A stretch of 64,000 bases of DNA. It comes from an uncultured Hungatella sp. GTDB taxonomy: Bacteria; Bacillota; Clostridia; Lachnospirales; Lachnospiraceae. This document shows positions 9,719 to 19,152 of the stretch, piece after piece (the first letter of the stretch is position 1; each line of letters starts with the position of its first letter). The stretch is taken from contig CAJUPQ010000004.1 of assembly GCA_910588505.1 (NCBI GenBank), positions 1 to 64,000 on the forward strand, read 5' to 3'. The position numbers and the translations under genes are program-made. A model generated the notes under the pieces. The model was not told where the DNA came from, ran no database searches, and was given only the letters and a program-made list of their open reading frames with translations.

Positions 9719-11281
9719 TTACATCATAGGCGCGATGAGCCTTAACGCCCGGCCGATCACCTTCTGATAGAACGGATACCTCATACAGGTTTCCCTTGGA
9801 ATCTTCACGCATTTTTTCAGAGTCTCCCGGAAATCTCTCTCAATATCTTCCACCGCCGGGTTTTTGTACATATAGGCAGCGCACTCAAAATGATGGTACA
9901 AGCTTCTGAAATCCAGATTGATAGTTCCCACCACCGCCTTATCGTCATCGCTGACAAATACCTTGGCGTGGACAAAGCCCGGCAAAAACTCCCAGATCTC
10001 CACCCCGTTGTCTATCAGCTCCTGATAGTAGGTGTGGGCCAAGTACCAGGCGTACTTCTTGTCCGGGATATGGGGCATGATGATGATCACCTCCACTCCC
10101 CGCTTGGCCGCAAAGATCAGGGCGTTTAAGGTCTCGTCGTCCAGAATCAGGTATGGGGTCATGATATGCACATACCCTTTTGCCTGGTTCAGGATATTGA
10201 TATACACATATTTTCCCACAGGCTCACGGTCCAGAGGGGAATCCCCGTAAGGAATCACATAGCCCTCCCCGCCCGGAACCTTTCCGGAAACGCCTCTGCC
10301 CTTTCCCAGATATTTCTCATACGCAACCGGCCCCTGATCAAAGATATGCCACATCTGCAGGAACATAACAGTAAAACTCTTTACCCCGTCACCCTTCAAC
10401 ATCACCGCCGTGTCCTTCCAGTATCCGAACCGTTTTCTTTCATTAATATATTCATCCGCCAGGTTCACTCCGCCTGTAAACGCCGTGTGTCCGTCAATGA
10501 CCACGATCTTTCTGTGGTCCCGGTTGTTGTGGACCGTGGACAGCATAGGCCTGATGGGAGCGAACGCCTGGCAGCGGATGCCCTTTTTCTCCATCTGCTT
10601 CGGATACCCGTAGGGCAGGAGCATGATCGAGCACATCCCGTCGTACATAAACCGGACCTCCACGCCCTCCTTTGCCTTCTGCTCTAAGATCTCCAGAATG
10701 GAGTCCCACATAATCCCTTCCTCTACAATAAAATACTCCAGAAAAATGTACTCCTTTGCCTGGCGCAGTTCCTCCTTCAGCCGCTCAAATTTCTTCTCCC
10801 CGCTGGGGAAATAGGTAACGCTGGTATTTTTGTATACCGGAAATTTGCCCCACTGGCAGATATATTTGGCCAACCCTCCCACCTGCTCATTTTCCCCGGC
10901 CAATTTCTCCAAAACCCCTTCATCCGGTGCCAGATATTCTAATGACCCTTTGATCAGGCTGTCGGCTTTCTTGGTTATAAGCCTGCTTCCCATATCGATC
11001 TTTGTCAGGATATAGAACAAGGTTCCAAACACCGGAAAGGCCAGGATGGGGATAACCCACCCCAGTTTAAAGCTGGGATTTTCCTTCTCATTAATAATAT
11101 AAACGCACGTAACTCCCCCAAGCAGGATAAATCCCGCGTAAAAATAGAGAGAGTACTCGCTCAGCCACCTGACAATGCTAAAAAGCACTCCCACCTGGAT
11201 CAGGAGGAACAGCACCACATACGCGCTGCGGCCAAACACGATCCTCAGCAGCCCCTTCAGTTTTCTTTGGTATTCCTTCAT
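9719..11281 (-). CDS. cls: Cardiolipin synthase
   Basis: Phospholipase D superfamily enzyme that joins two phosphatidylglycerols into cardiolipin at the membrane. The 520-residue protein starts with two hydrophobic segments (PLDc_N region, residues about 15-75) and has both HKD motifs: HRKIVVIDGHTAFTGGVN in the middle and HAKVFVSDDDKAVVGTIN near residue 440. Start follows GAGGAGGCATTTTTTACT. It stands between tig and ribU and is probably monocistronic. Confidence 0.95.
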   Translation of the reverse strand: MKEYQRKLKGLLRIVFGRSAYVVLFLLIQVGVLFSIVRWLSEYSLYFYAGFILLGGVTCVYIINEKENPSFKLGWVIPILAFPVFGTLFYILTKIDMGSRLITKKADSLIKGSLEYLAPDEGVLEKLAGENEQVGGLAKYICQWGKFPVYKNTSVTYFPSGEKKFERLKEELRQAKEYIFLEYFIVEEGIMWDSILEILEQKAKEGVEVRFMYDGMCSIMLLPYGYPKQMEKKGIRCQAFAPIRPMLSTVHNNRDHRKIVVIDGHTAFTGGVNLADEYINERKRFGYWKDTAVMLKGDGVKSFTVMFLQMWHIFDQGPVAYEKYLGKGRGVSGKVPGGEGYVIPYGDSPLDREPVGKYVYINILNQAKGYVHIMTPYLILDDETLNALIFAAKRGVEVIIIMPHIPDKKYAWYLAHTYYQELIDNGVEIWEFLPGFVHAKVFVSDDDKAVVGTINLDFRSLYHHFECAAYMYKNPAVEDIERDFRETLKKCVKIPRETCMRYPFYQKVIGRALRLIAPMM

Positions 11282-11397
11282 AGTAAAAAATGCCTCCTCA
11301 CTGTCATTATCCGTTTATTCTAACTCAAATCCGGAAGAATGACAAGCAAACAGACATTCTTTAAGCTTTTTTCGACGTTTTTTGCAATAATCTGTTT

Positions 11398-11994
11398 TTA
11401 CCTGTGTATGATCACGCTGATCCGCTTATAGACAAGCGCCGTGATCAGGGACACCAGAGCCCCTTTCACCAGGTTAAAGGGAGCCACGGCAAAGAACACA
11501 AAAGTCCAAACGCTGCCAATAGCCGGGTTGATGGCAGCTCCCGCCTCAAGAATGGACTCCAGAGGCATGAAATTAGAGTAGAAAGGCAGCATCACCACCG
11601 CATTGAGCACAGCGCCCACCGTAGCCATACAAAGAGTCCCCGCCACCATGCCCGCGATAGCGCCCTTCTTGGTCTTTTTAAACTTGTAGATCAGCCCCGC
11701 TGGCAAGATCAGCGCCCACCCGATACACACATTGGCAAACTCCCCCACAAATCCCGTGGAGGTAGGCTTAAGCACCAGCTTCACCAATATCTTCACAAGC
11801 TCCGTGATAGCCCCCGCCAAAGGCCCCATGGCAAAGGTCCCCACCAGAACCGGGATCTCGCTTAGATCCAGCCCGTAAAAGGCCGGAGCGATAAAGGGCA
11901 GCGGAAACTCAAACAGCATCAGCACTCCGCCGATCGCCCCAAACATTCCCATAAGCACCACATTCTTGATCTGAAACAGCTTCTTTTTATCCAT
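11398..11994 (-). CDS. ribU: Riboflavin ECF transporter S component (RibU-like)
   Basis: Substrate-binding membrane subunit of an energy-coupling-factor transporter, 198 residues with about six hydrophobic segments. The N-terminal pattern FEFPLPFIAPAFYGLDLSEIP and the GPLAGAITELVKILVKL segment are typical of RibU. The assignment is strongly supported by an FMN riboswitch and attenuator directly upstream. Its EcfA/EcfT energising module is not in the window, as is normal for group II ECF transporters with a shared module. Start follows GGAGGGGATAAAAG. Confidence 0.93.
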   Translation of the reverse strand: MDKKKLFQIKNVVLMGMFGAIGGVLMLFEFPLPFIAPAFYGLDLSEIPVLVGTFAMGPLAGAITELVKILVKLVLKPTSTGFVGEFANVCIGWALILPAGLIYKFKKTKKGAIAGMVAGTLCMATVGAVLNAVVMLPFYSNFMPLESILEAGAAINPAIGSVWTFVFFAVAPFNLVKGALVSLITALVYKRISVIIHR

Positions 11995-12090
11995 CTTTTA
12001 TCCCCTCCTGTGATCGTGATCCATGTTCTTTGGGGCTTCCCGGCAATGGGGGAGAACGCTGGCCATCTTCCTTGAAGTTTCCGTGTGCAT

Positions 12091-12126
12091 AAAAACGCCC
12101 GGATATCCAAAGATACCCGGGGCGAT
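12091..12126 (-). terminator. FMN riboswitch expression-platform terminator
   Basis: CGCCCGGATATC - CAAA - GATACCCGGGGCG forms a stable stem, followed on the minus strand by TTTTTATG. It lies between the aptamer and ribU, so FMN binding would be expected to promote termination and lower riboflavin uptake. Confidence 0.85.
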
Positions 12127-12162
12127 ATCACACAAACCATACATTCTCATGTACATCATAAC

Positions 12163-12290
12163 CTTCTTCTCTCATCCAGACTATACTGTCGGTTTTGGAA
12201 TTGCGCCAAATCAACCGCATATGCGGCTCGCGGACTTTACCGCCGGTGGAGAATCTCACTCCGCCCCGAAGACTTATTCTGTTTTCACAG
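12163..12290 (-). promoter_or_regulatory. FMN riboswitch (RFN element)
   Basis: Read on the minus strand, the conserved RFN blocks occur in order: TTCGGGGC, GGAGTGAGATTCTCC, ACCGGCGGTAAAGTCCGCGAG, GGTTGATTTGG and CAGTATAGTCTGGATGAGAG. These match the FMN aptamer core and its paired stems, upstream of ribU and its terminator. Confidence 0.96.
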
Positions 12291-12410
12291 GATATTATAC
12301 GACCAGGGCGGTAAAAATGCAACTGTTTTTTTGGGAAGCCGCCAGGGCAGCCTCTTTCCGGGTCAGCTTTCTCCCAAACGCCGTCTGCCAATCTGCAAAT
12401 CTTCCGCTCC

Positions 12411-13688
12411 CTACGCCAAAGCCTGCTCAATATCCCCGATAATATCCTCCACGCCCTCGATCCCCACACTAAGCCGGATCATAGCCGGGTCCACCCCCGC
12501 CTCTCTCAGCTGCTCATCGCTGAGCTGCCTGTGGGTGTGGCTGGCCGGGTGGAGCACGGAAGTCCTGGCATCCGCCACATGGGTCACGATGGCCGCCAAC
12601 TTTAGCTTATCCATAAATACCGCAGCAGCCTTTCTGCCCCCCTTAAGGCCGAAGGAGATGACCCCGCAGGTGCCATCCGGCATATACTTCCGGGCCAGAT
12701 CATAGTATTTATCTCCCTCAAGCCCCGGATAATTCACCCAGGCCACATCATCCCTGGATTTCAGATACCGGGCCACCTTCAGGGCATTATCACAATGCCT
12801 GGGCACCCGTAGGTGCAAGGTCTCCAGCCCCACATTCAGAAGGAACGCGTTCTGGGGCGACTGGATAGAGCCCATGTCCCGCATCAGCTGAGCCGTGGCC
12901 TTGGTTATGTACGCCCCTTTTCCGAACTTCTCCGTGTAGACCACGCCGTGGTACGAATCATCCGGCGTAGTCAGGCCGGGAAACTTATCCCTGTGAGCCT
13001 CCCAGTCAAAATTCCCGCTGTCCACGATGCATCCCCCTACAGCCATGGCGTGGCCGTCCATGTACTTGGTGGTGGAGTGAGTCACAATATCGGCGCCCCA
13101 CTCAATGGGCCGGCAGTTTATGGGAGTGGCAAAGGTGTTGTCCACAATAAACGGCACACCATGGCTGTGGGCCAGGCCCGCGAACTTCTCCAGATCCAGC
13201 ACTACCAGAGCCGGGTTAGCGATGGTCTCCCCGAACACAGCCTTGGTGTTGTCCTGAAACGCCTTGTCAAGCTCCTCTGCCGGAGCGTCCGGGTCTACCA
13301 GGGTACACTGGATGCCAAACCGCTTTAAAGTCACCGTAAACAGATTGGAAGTTCCGCCGTAGATCGTGGCCGCGCTGACAATGTGGTCCCCCGCGGAACA
13401 GATATTTAACACTGCGTACATGTTGGCAGCCTGCCCTGAGGAGGTGAGCATAGCCGCCGCCCCGCCCTCCAGCTTACAGATCTTTTCCGCCACTGCGTCG
13501 TTGGTGGGGTTGGCAAGCCTGGTGTAGAAATATCCGTTTTCCTCCAGATCAAACAAGCGCCCCATCTGTTCGCTTGTCTCATATTTAAAGGTAGTGCTCT
13601 GATATATGGGAAGCACTCTGGGCTCGCCGTTTTGGGGCTGCCATCCTCCCTGAATGCAGATAGTGTCCAGTGACTGTCTATGACTCAT
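12411..13688 (-). CDS. metY: O-acetylhomoserine aminocarboxypropyltransferase (sulfhydrylase)
   Basis: PLP enzyme of the Cys/Met metabolism family that makes homocysteine (or methionine) from O-acetylhomoserine and sulfide. The 425-residue length is that of MetY and longer than cystathionine gamma-synthases (about 380). The PLP lysine lies in HSTTKYMDGH near residue 210; YTRLANPTND and SSGQAANMYA are characteristic. Start follows AGGAGGATGATATC. I saw no SAM riboswitch or T-box upstream, only a plausible promoter, so regulation is not apparent. Confidence 0.93.
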   Translation of the reverse strand: MSHRQSLDTICIQGGWQPQNGEPRVLPIYQSTTFKYETSEQMGRLFDLEENGYFYTRLANPTNDAVAEKICKLEGGAAAMLTSSGQAANMYAVLNICSAGDHIVSAATIYGGTSNLFTVTLKRFGIQCTLVDPDAPAEELDKAFQDNTKAVFGETIANPALVVLDLEKFAGLAHSHGVPFIVDNTFATPINCRPIEWGADIVTHSTTKYMDGHAMAVGGCIVDSGNFDWEAHRDKFPGLTTPDDSYHGVVYTEKFGKGAYITKATAQLMRDMGSIQSPQNAFLLNVGLETLHLRVPRHCDNALKVARYLKSRDDVAWVNYPGLEGDKYYDLARKYMPDGTCGVISFGLKGGRKAAAVFMDKLKLAAIVTHVADARTSVLHPASHTHRQLSDEQLREAGVDPAMIRLSVGIEGVEDIIGDIEQALA

Positions 13689-13719
13689 GATATCATCCTC
13701 CTAATTGCCGTTTCTCTAC

Positions 13720-13749
13720 ATTGTACACAAACACAGGACAAAAATCAAT
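13720..13749 (-). promoter_or_regulatory. Predicted promoter of metY
   Basis: On the minus strand TTGATT and TACAAT are spaced by 18 bp, about 30 bp before the metY start. Confidence 0.45.
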
Positions 13750-13784
13750 GGAAATAAGGGAAACCTTCTGTGAATGCCCTTCTG

Positions 13785-13822
13785 TGAAAAAAGTCCGGGA
13801 AAACCCCTGATCCCGGACTTTC
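13785..13822 (-). terminator. Terminator after the LytTR regulator
   Basis: AAAGTCCGGGA stem with an approximately 10-base loop and TCCCGGACTTT, followed by TTTTTTC on the minus strand. Confidence 0.85.
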
Positions 13823-13945
13823 GGCATCTGCAGAAGAATACGGAAAAGAGGGACTTTCCATACCCTTTATGATCTCTGCCAAACGCCTGAAGCTATCATA
13901 CCACAAAAATTCCGCCTTTTTGCCTGAATGTCATAATCCGCCCCT

Positions 13946-14674
13946 CTATCTGACAAACTCCGCCAAAAACTGCCTTCTCAGCTTTGCCATAGCTGTCCTC
14001 CGAAACGTCCTGCTGATGGTAAAATACCCCTGTACCCCTTTGAGACTCACCCAGTCCCTGGTACATTTCACAATAAAATCCTTATTCACAATGTAGGACT
14101 GATGGATCTGAACAAATGACTCTGGAAGCCCTCTTTCCAGAAGCTGTGACAGCTTTCCGTAAAATTCCTGCTTCCCTTTTACCATATGGATCTCCACCTT
14201 CCTCCCGACGCTCTGAAAATAGAGGATCTCCTCATATGGGACCTGGTAAAATACCTTGTTCTTCTGAAAAGAAAACTTCTGCTCCCGGCGGAAGCCTAAT
14301 TTTCTGGCATAATCCGCGATCTGAAACACCCGCTTCCTGCCAAAAGGCTTCCTCAAAAACTTTATAGGCCGGTTCTCTATCACCGCCTCCGGATCCTGCA
14401 TCTCGTAGGACATGTAAACGATCTCCACATCCTCATCATCCAGTCTCCTGCGTATCTCGTCCCCCACCTCGATCCCGTCCATGCCGTCCATAAGAATGTC
14501 CAGAAAGATTAAGTCATACCGTTTCCCAAGACTCATCTTCTCATAAAGTGAACTTCCGTCATAAAACAACTCCGATTCCATAGCGACAGATTTTTCTCTA
14601 CAGTAAAATTCTAATAGCTCCTCCAGATTGTCACAGTCATACGCATTGTCATCGCAAATGGCTATTGACCACAT
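13946..14674 (-). CDS. LytTR-type response regulator
   Basis: Two-domain transcription regulator of the AgrA/LytR type, 242 residues from the chosen start. The receiver domain has the acidic pair DD at residues 8-9, the phosphoacceptor Asp59 in LIFLDILMDGMDG and the Lys of FLRKPF. The C-terminal LytTR DNA-binding domain (about 130-235) contains FVQIHQSYIVN, a family signature. I start at MWSIAICDD; a longer frame to 14725 lacks a ribosome site. No histidine kinase is next to it, so the signal is unknown. Confidence 0.9.
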   Translation of the reverse strand: MWSIAICDDNAYDCDNLEELLEFYCREKSVAMESELFYDGSSLYEKMSLGKRYDLIFLDILMDGMDGIEVGDEIRRRLDDEDVEIVYMSYEMQDPEAVIENRPIKFLRKPFGRKRVFQIADYARKLGFRREQKFSFQKNKVFYQVPYEEILYFQSVGRKVEIHMVKGKQEFYGKLSQLLERGLPESFVQIHQSYIVNKDFIVKCTRDWVSLKGVQGYFTISRTFRRTAMAKLRRQFLAEFVR

Positions 14675-14845
14675 TCCTCTCGTCCTTTCCTTTTTGATGT
14701 CACTTTTTAGCTTCACGCAAAACATCTTAAATTCTATCTGTTTTAGCAGTTCAAAAAGGGGGACACAGCGCCGTATTTCTCTCGGATTATGACAGAAAAC
14801 AGCACATATTTTAACATGGCCTTAACACAGAGCCAAAGCTGCCTG

Positions 14846-14874
14846 TTGACAACCTGACAAAAGCCCCCTATAAT
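14846..14874 (+). promoter_or_regulatory. Consensus sigma-A promoter of the DUF368 gene
   Basis: TTGACA at 14846-14851 and TATAAT at 14869-14874 with exactly 17 bp between them, 40 bp before the ATG; a perfect consensus. Confidence 0.85.
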
Positions 14875-14914
14875 TTAGTAATTACGTTATTATTTAAAGA
14901 AAAGAGGAACGATC

Positions 14915-15796
14915 ATGACATTTTTAATGGATACCATAAAAGGCATGCTCATCGGCATCGCCAACATCATCCCAGGGGTCAGCGGCGGCACCATGGCCGT
15001 GTCCTTAGGCATCTACGATAAACTTATCGGCTCTGTCTCCGGCCTGTTAAAAGCTCCAAAAAAAAGCGCCAAGACCCTGCTGCCCATTATCCTCGGCTGC
15101 GGTCTTGGCATCATAGGCTTTACCTATGCCATCGAGTATCTTTTAAGCCGCCACACCTTTATAACCTGCATGGCCTTTGTGGGGCTTATACTGGGAGGCA
15201 TTCCCGTCCTGTTTTCTTCCCTGAAAAAGGAGCTGACAAAAGGCCCCTCAAAGATCGGACTCTCCGGTGTTCTGGCCTTTGCCCTCCTGTTTGGCGTGGC
15301 TGTGTTTCTCCCCATGATGAAGGCGGATGATGAAGTGCTCAAAACCTTCACCGTCACCCCGGGAGTCATGATCTCCCTGTTCTTTGTGGGGGTTATCACC
15401 TCGGCCACCATGGTGGTCCCCGGAGTCTCCGGCTCCCTGGTGATGATGATACTGGGGTACTATTACGGCATCATCAACACCATCAAGTCCTTTCTCGACT
15501 CCCTGAAGGCATTGGACATAGCCGGCCTGACTCACGGCTTCGCCCTCCTTGTACCCTTTGGTATCGGGGTGTTGCTTGGCATCTTCCTCATCGCCAAGCT
15601 GATCACCTTTCTCTTTGAGAAATTCGGCGTTCAGACTTACTGCGCCATCTTCGGACTGATCCTGGCCTCGCCCTTTGCCATCTTTTACAACACAGGCGCT
15701 CTTGGCCCCTCCCCATTTCCCGGCGTGAGGCAGGTGATCCTGGGGCTGATCCTGGCAGTGATCTGCGGCGGCGTTACCTGGAAGGTGGGCAAATAG
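14915..15796 (+). CDS. DUF368 membrane protein, undecaprenyl-phosphate translocase family
   Basis: Polytopic membrane protein of 293 residues with the DUF368 N-terminal signature GIANIIPGVSGGTMAVSLGIYDK and a second inverted-topology copy around VVPGVSGSLVMMILGYY. Members of this family (PopT) were shown to recycle undecaprenyl phosphate across the membrane for cell-wall synthesis; that role is taken from the family, not from the sequence. Start ATG follows AAGAGGAACGATC. It is transcribed alone from a consensus promoter and ends at a bidirectional terminator. Confidence 0.88.
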   Translation: MTFLMDTIKGMLIGIANIIPGVSGGTMAVSLGIYDKLIGSVSGLLKAPKKSAKTLLPIILGCGLGIIGFTYAIEYLLSRHTFITCMAFVGLILGGIPVLFSSLKKELTKGPSKIGLSGVLAFALLFGVAVFLPMMKADDEVLKTFTVTPGVMISLFFVGVITSATMVVPGVSGSLVMMILGYYYGIINTIKSFLDSLKALDIAGLTHGFALLVPFGIGVLLGIFLIAKLITFLFEKFGVQTYCAIFGLILASPFAIFYNTGALGPSPFPGVRQVILGLILAVICGGVTWKVGK

Positions 15797-15814
15797 CGAC
15801 ACAACCAGGTTTCA

Positions 15815-15868
15815 CAAAAAATAAGGGCAGCTCGTTCCCCAAAAGGATCGTGCTGCCCTTATCTTTTT
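15815..15868. terminator. Bidirectional terminator between DUF368 gene and ABC operon
   Basis: ATAAGGGCAGC and GCTGCCCTTAT form an 11-bp stem flanked by an A-run on the left and CTTTTTG on the right, serving the convergent genes. Confidence 0.85.
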
Positions 15869-15893
15869 GTCAGTTCCCGAATCTGCCTGTCTG

Positions 15894-16835
15894 TTAATCT
15901 GTAACTCCGTCTTTCTTCGGCTCCTGAGAGATATCATTTCCAAAATATTTGTCCGACAGCTTTGCCAGCTCCCCGGACTCCCGGATCTCATCAATGGCCT
16001 GATCTACAGCCTCCCGAAGGCTTTTTGAGTCCTCCCCTTTCCTCATGGGAATACATACCAGGGAAGCGTCGTCGGTGAGGGCCGCGATCTTAAGGTTTTT
16101 CTCCGGGTGGGCGTTGATATAGTCGTAAAATGTCAGCTCCGCGTTCAAGGTAGCGTCGATGCGCCCTGTGTTCAACAGCTCGAAAGTCTGGTTTAAGTCG
16201 TCAACCGACGTAACCTCCGCTCCATAGCTCTCCGCCAGCTCCGCGTAGGTGCTGGAAATGGTGTTGGCCGTCTTCTTCCCATTCAGATCCTCAAAAGACT
16301 GTATCTCCATATTCCCGCCGTCCACAATAATGGCTGTGCGGATGTAACCGTAAGGCTCGGAAAAATCATATTTCTCACGCCGCTCGTCCGTCACCTCCAC
16401 GCCGTTTATCACAAGGTCATACCGCCCCGCGTCCAGGCCGGCAAAAAGACCGTCCCACTCCCCCTCCACAAAGGTGGCTTTCACTCCCAGTTTGTCTGCG
16501 ATAAGCTTAGCCACCTCCACATCATATCCCACCAGCTGATCGCTCTCATCGTGGTAGGTCCAGGGAGACCAGGTTCCCTCCATAGCCACGATAAGCTCGC
16601 CTCTCTGCCGGATCTGGGCCAGCTGGTCGCCGCCCTCCTGCCCGCTTTCCTCTGCAGGCTGACTCCCCTCTTTGGCCTCGCTTTGGCCGCCTGCCACACT
16701 CTGGTCCGCCTGATCCCCTCCGGCTTTGGGCGCTCCCGCCCCGTCCTGACCCTTTCCACTGCCGGAGCATCCGGAAAGCGCCATAGCCGCTGCCGCCATA
16801 ATAGCTGCCATTGTAAAAAGCATTCTCTTTTTCAT
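15894..16835 (-). CDS. Polar amino acid ABC transporter substrate-binding lipoprotein
   Basis: Family 3 solute-binding protein of 313 residues. A lipoprotein signal ends in the lipobox LSGC at about residue 22, followed by a Gly/Glu/Gln-rich linker to about residue 75. The binding domain starts at ELIVAMEGTWSPWTY and has GYDVEVAKLIADKLG and YDFSEPY, the usual amino-acid-binding signatures. Substrate is not predictable beyond a polar amino acid. It is the last gene of permease-ATPase-SBP. Start follows GGAAGGAGAATCATATT. Confidence 0.93.
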   Translation of the reverse strand: MKKRMLFTMAAIMAAAAMALSGCSGSGKGQDGAGAPKAGGDQADQSVAGGQSEAKEGSQPAEESGQEGGDQLAQIRQRGELIVAMEGTWSPWTYHDESDQLVGYDVEVAKLIADKLGVKATFVEGEWDGLFAGLDAGRYDLVINGVEVTDERREKYDFSEPYGYIRTAIIVDGGNMEIQSFEDLNGKKTANTISSTYAELAESYGAEVTSVDDLNQTFELLNTGRIDATLNAELTFYDYINAHPEKNLKIAALTDDASLVCIPMRKGEDSKSLREAVDQAIDEIRESGELAKLSDKYFGNDISQEPKKDGVTD

Positions 16836-16871
16836 AATATGATTCTCCTTCCATATTCTACACTCTTAATT

Positions 16872-17609
16872 TTACTCCCTCACCGCCATCCGCAGAAACT
16901 CCCTGGTCCTCTCCTCCTTAGGATTCTCAAAAAACTCTTTAGAACTGCCGGATTCCACGATCTTCCCATGTTCCATAAACACCACCTTGGTGGACACGTT
17001 CCTGGCAAAATTCATCTCATGGGTCACCACAAGCATGGTCATGCCCTCCTGGGCCAGTTCCCGCATAACCTCCAGCACCTCCCCGATCAGCTCTGGGTCA
17101 AGGGCCGACGTGGGCTCGTCAAAAAAGATAATCTCCGGGTCCACAGCCAAAGCCCTGGCAATAGCCACCCTCTGCTGCTGCCCTCCGGAAAGCTGGTGGG
17201 GATAATGGCTCTTCCGATCCCCCAGCCCCACCTTCTCCAGGGCTCTCCTGCCGATCTCCTCCGCCTGGGCCTTTGGCACTTTCCTGGCCACAATAAGCCC
17301 CTCCGTCACATTCTGGAGGGCCGTCTTGTTGGCAAAGAGATTAAAACTCTGAAACACAAACGCTGTCTTCTTCCGGATCCGCCCGATGTCCTTCTTGGAC
17401 GTGTGCCCCATCTCAAAGGTCTCCCCGTCAAACACCATGGTCCCCTTATCCGCTGTCTCCAAAAAATTAATGCACCGCAGCAATGTGGTCTTTCCGGACC
17501 CGCTGGACCCCAGTATAGCCACCACGTCCCCCTTATCCACCTTCAGGTCAATGCCCTTAAGCACCTGAAGCTCCCCGAAGGCTTTCCTCACATCTCTGAC
17601 TTCAAGCAT
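16872..17609 (-). CDS. Polar amino acid ABC transporter ATP-binding protein
   Basis: GlnQ/HisP-type ATPase, 245 residues. Walker A GSSGSGKTT, Q-loop FQSFNLF, signature LSGGQQQR and Walker B IIFFDEPTSALDPE are all intact. It energises uptake with the adjacent permease and binding protein. Start follows GGGGAGGAAGAGC. Confidence 0.96.
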   Translation of the reverse strand: MLEVRDVRKAFGELQVLKGIDLKVDKGDVVAILGSSGSGKTTLLRCINFLETADKGTMVFDGETFEMGHTSKKDIGRIRKKTAFVFQSFNLFANKTALQNVTEGLIVARKVPKAQAEEIGRRALEKVGLGDRKSHYPHQLSGGQQQRVAIARALAVDPEIIFFDEPTSALDPELIGEVLEVMRELAQEGMTMLVVTHEMNFARNVSTKVVFMEHGKIVESGSSKEFFENPKEERTREFLRMAVRE

Positions 17610-17654
17610 GCTCTTCCTCCCCGCTCATCTGTCTCTCCTTCCATCTGTCCGAAA

Positions 17655-18332
17655 CTAATTTCTGCCATACCCGTAAAAATCCAGCTTCTTCTCCCCCACC
17701 CGCTGCAGCCACGTCAGCACAGTGGAGAACATGAGATAGATCACTCCCACCTCGATATACAGAGCCAAAGGTTCATAGGTTCTGGCCACGATCCGCTGGG
17801 TAGCCATAAACATCTCGGTTACCGTGATATTAGCCGCCAGGGAGGTGTCCTTCACCATGGCGATCAAAGAGTTTGACAGGGAGGGAAACGCGGTCCGCAG
17901 AGCCTGGGGCAGAATGATCCTCCTCATGATCTGCAGGTAGGACATTCCCACGCAGTACCCTGCCTCCAGCTGCCCTTTTGGCACCGACTCCAGCGCCGCC
18001 CGTATGATCTCTGCCCCGTAAGCCCCCTCATTGACGGAAAACACGATAACAGCCGACAGAAACGGGTCCAACACGATCCCAAGGCTTGGCAGACCAAAAA
18101 AAATCACGTACAGCTGCACCAGAAGCGGCGTTCCTCTCACCACCCATATATAGAATCTGGCCAGCTCTTTTAACACCCTCACATTGGCAAACTGGATCAG
18201 GGCCATGACCACCGCAATGACCATGGCAATGGAAAAGGAAATAACGGTCAGTGGAATGGTAACCGTCAGTCCCGGGATTAAGATCTTTGTAAATGAATCC
18301 GTTAAAATGCCATATAACCGCTCATTTATCAT
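17655..18332 (-). CDS. Polar amino acid ABC transporter permease
   Basis: HisM/GlnP-type membrane subunit, 225 residues with about five hydrophobic segments and the EAA loop as EAGYCVGMSYLQIMRRIILPQA near residue 140. The N-terminal VTIPLTVISF segment is typical. It is the first gene of the three-gene transporter; a YczE-like gene ends 46 bp upstream and may share its transcript. Confidence 0.94.
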   Translation of the reverse strand: MINERLYGILTDSFTKILIPGLTVTIPLTVISFSIAMVIAVVMALIQFANVRVLKELARFYIWVVRGTPLLVQLYVIFFGLPSLGIVLDPFLSAVIVFSVNEGAYGAEIIRAALESVPKGQLEAGYCVGMSYLQIMRRIILPQALRTAFPSLSNSLIAMVKDTSLAANITVTEMFMATQRIVARTYEPLALYIEVGVIYLMFSTVLTWLQRVGEKKLDFYGYGRN

Positions 18333-18378
18333 GATGGAAACCTGTCTGTCCTTTCTCCGATTTTCTCCTCTCGCCTTT

Positions 18379-19041
18379 TCATGCCGCCGCTTCCGAAGAT
18401 CTGATCCCCCTCATGATCCTGGCAACCGCCGTATCCCTGAAAAAGCTGACAATGGGACCTGTAAACAAAGCCACAATAACAGTCCCGATACTCACCACGC
18501 TGCCTGTCATAAGGCCCACAACCGCGCTGATGACATCCTGCCCCACTCTCGCCCACTTGTACTTGATCTTTCCATGGGAATAATTCTCCACGATCACAGA
18601 CAGACGGTCATAGGGCGCCGCCCCCAAGTCGCAGGCCATGTACAGAGCCACCCCAAAGCACAGCACCAAAATCCCCACAACAAGAGCCGGGATCCGCATG
18701 GCCATATTTCCTGCCATGCCCTCAATGGTAATCCCCACAGCGGCGAACAGAAACATAAAAAACTCCACAAAATACCCCAGAAGCAGCATGTTGATCAGCG
18801 CTCCTATGCCAAAACTTTTCCTGTCCAGGATAAACACCGGGATAAACAGCAGCACATTGAAGATCATCTGGTACACAGCAAAGCTGACAGGCAGATGGCT
18901 GCTGACTCCCAAGTTCATACAGGTAAACGGATCCGTGCCAAACCCAGACAGCCGAAGCATGGCTATGCCCAGCCCCAGGATCAGGTTCGCCACAGTCACC
19001 CACAGGACGCGTGGCAGCAGCTTCTTTCTCTTCTCATCCAT
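18379..19041 (-). CDS. YczE/YyaS-like membrane protein
   Basis: Integral membrane protein of 220 residues with about five hydrophobic segments. The motifs GFGTDPFTCMNLGVS near residue 36 and DLGAAPYDRLSVI near residue 150 are the repeated signature of YczE/YitT-like proteins. Function is unknown in the family. I start at MDEKRKK (ATG behind GGGGAGAGATACGAT); an upstream TTG frame is not supported. Its closeness to the amino acid permease suggests co-transcription. Confidence 0.85.
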   Translation of the reverse strand: MDEKRKKLLPRVLWVTVANLILGLGIAMLRLSGFGTDPFTCMNLGVSSHLPVSFAVYQMIFNVLLFIPVFILDRKSFGIGALINMLLLGYFVEFFMFLFAAVGITIEGMAGNMAMRIPALVVGILVLCFGVALYMACDLGAAPYDRLSVIVENYSHGKIKYKWARVGQDVISAVVGLMTGSVVSIGTVIVALFTGPIVSFFRDTAVARIMRGIRSSEAAA

Positions 19042-19063
19042 ATCGTATCTCTCCCCTTTGTGC

Positions 19064-19096
19064 AAAAAAACCCTGAGCCTATAGTCTCAGAGCCTT
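19064..19096 (-). terminator. Possible short terminator upstream of the yczE-like gene
   Basis: On the minus strand TCTGAG and CTCAGG form a short stem around an 8-base loop, followed by TTTTTTT. It would end any transcript coming from the 19.4-22 kb genes. Confidence 0.5.
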
Positions 19097-19152
19097 TTGC
19101 CTATTTGCCGTTTTTACAGCTTTTTGTATTCTACACGATTTTGAGCAGTTTG

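Noticed and set aside
13689..13945. SAM or T-box riboswitch before metY
   Set aside because: Only a promoter and the neighbour's terminator are visible; no aptamer core.
16551..17876. 441-codon plus-strand frame
   Set aside because: Covers the reverse of the ABC transporter genes, with composition biased to His/Pro/Leu. Not coding.
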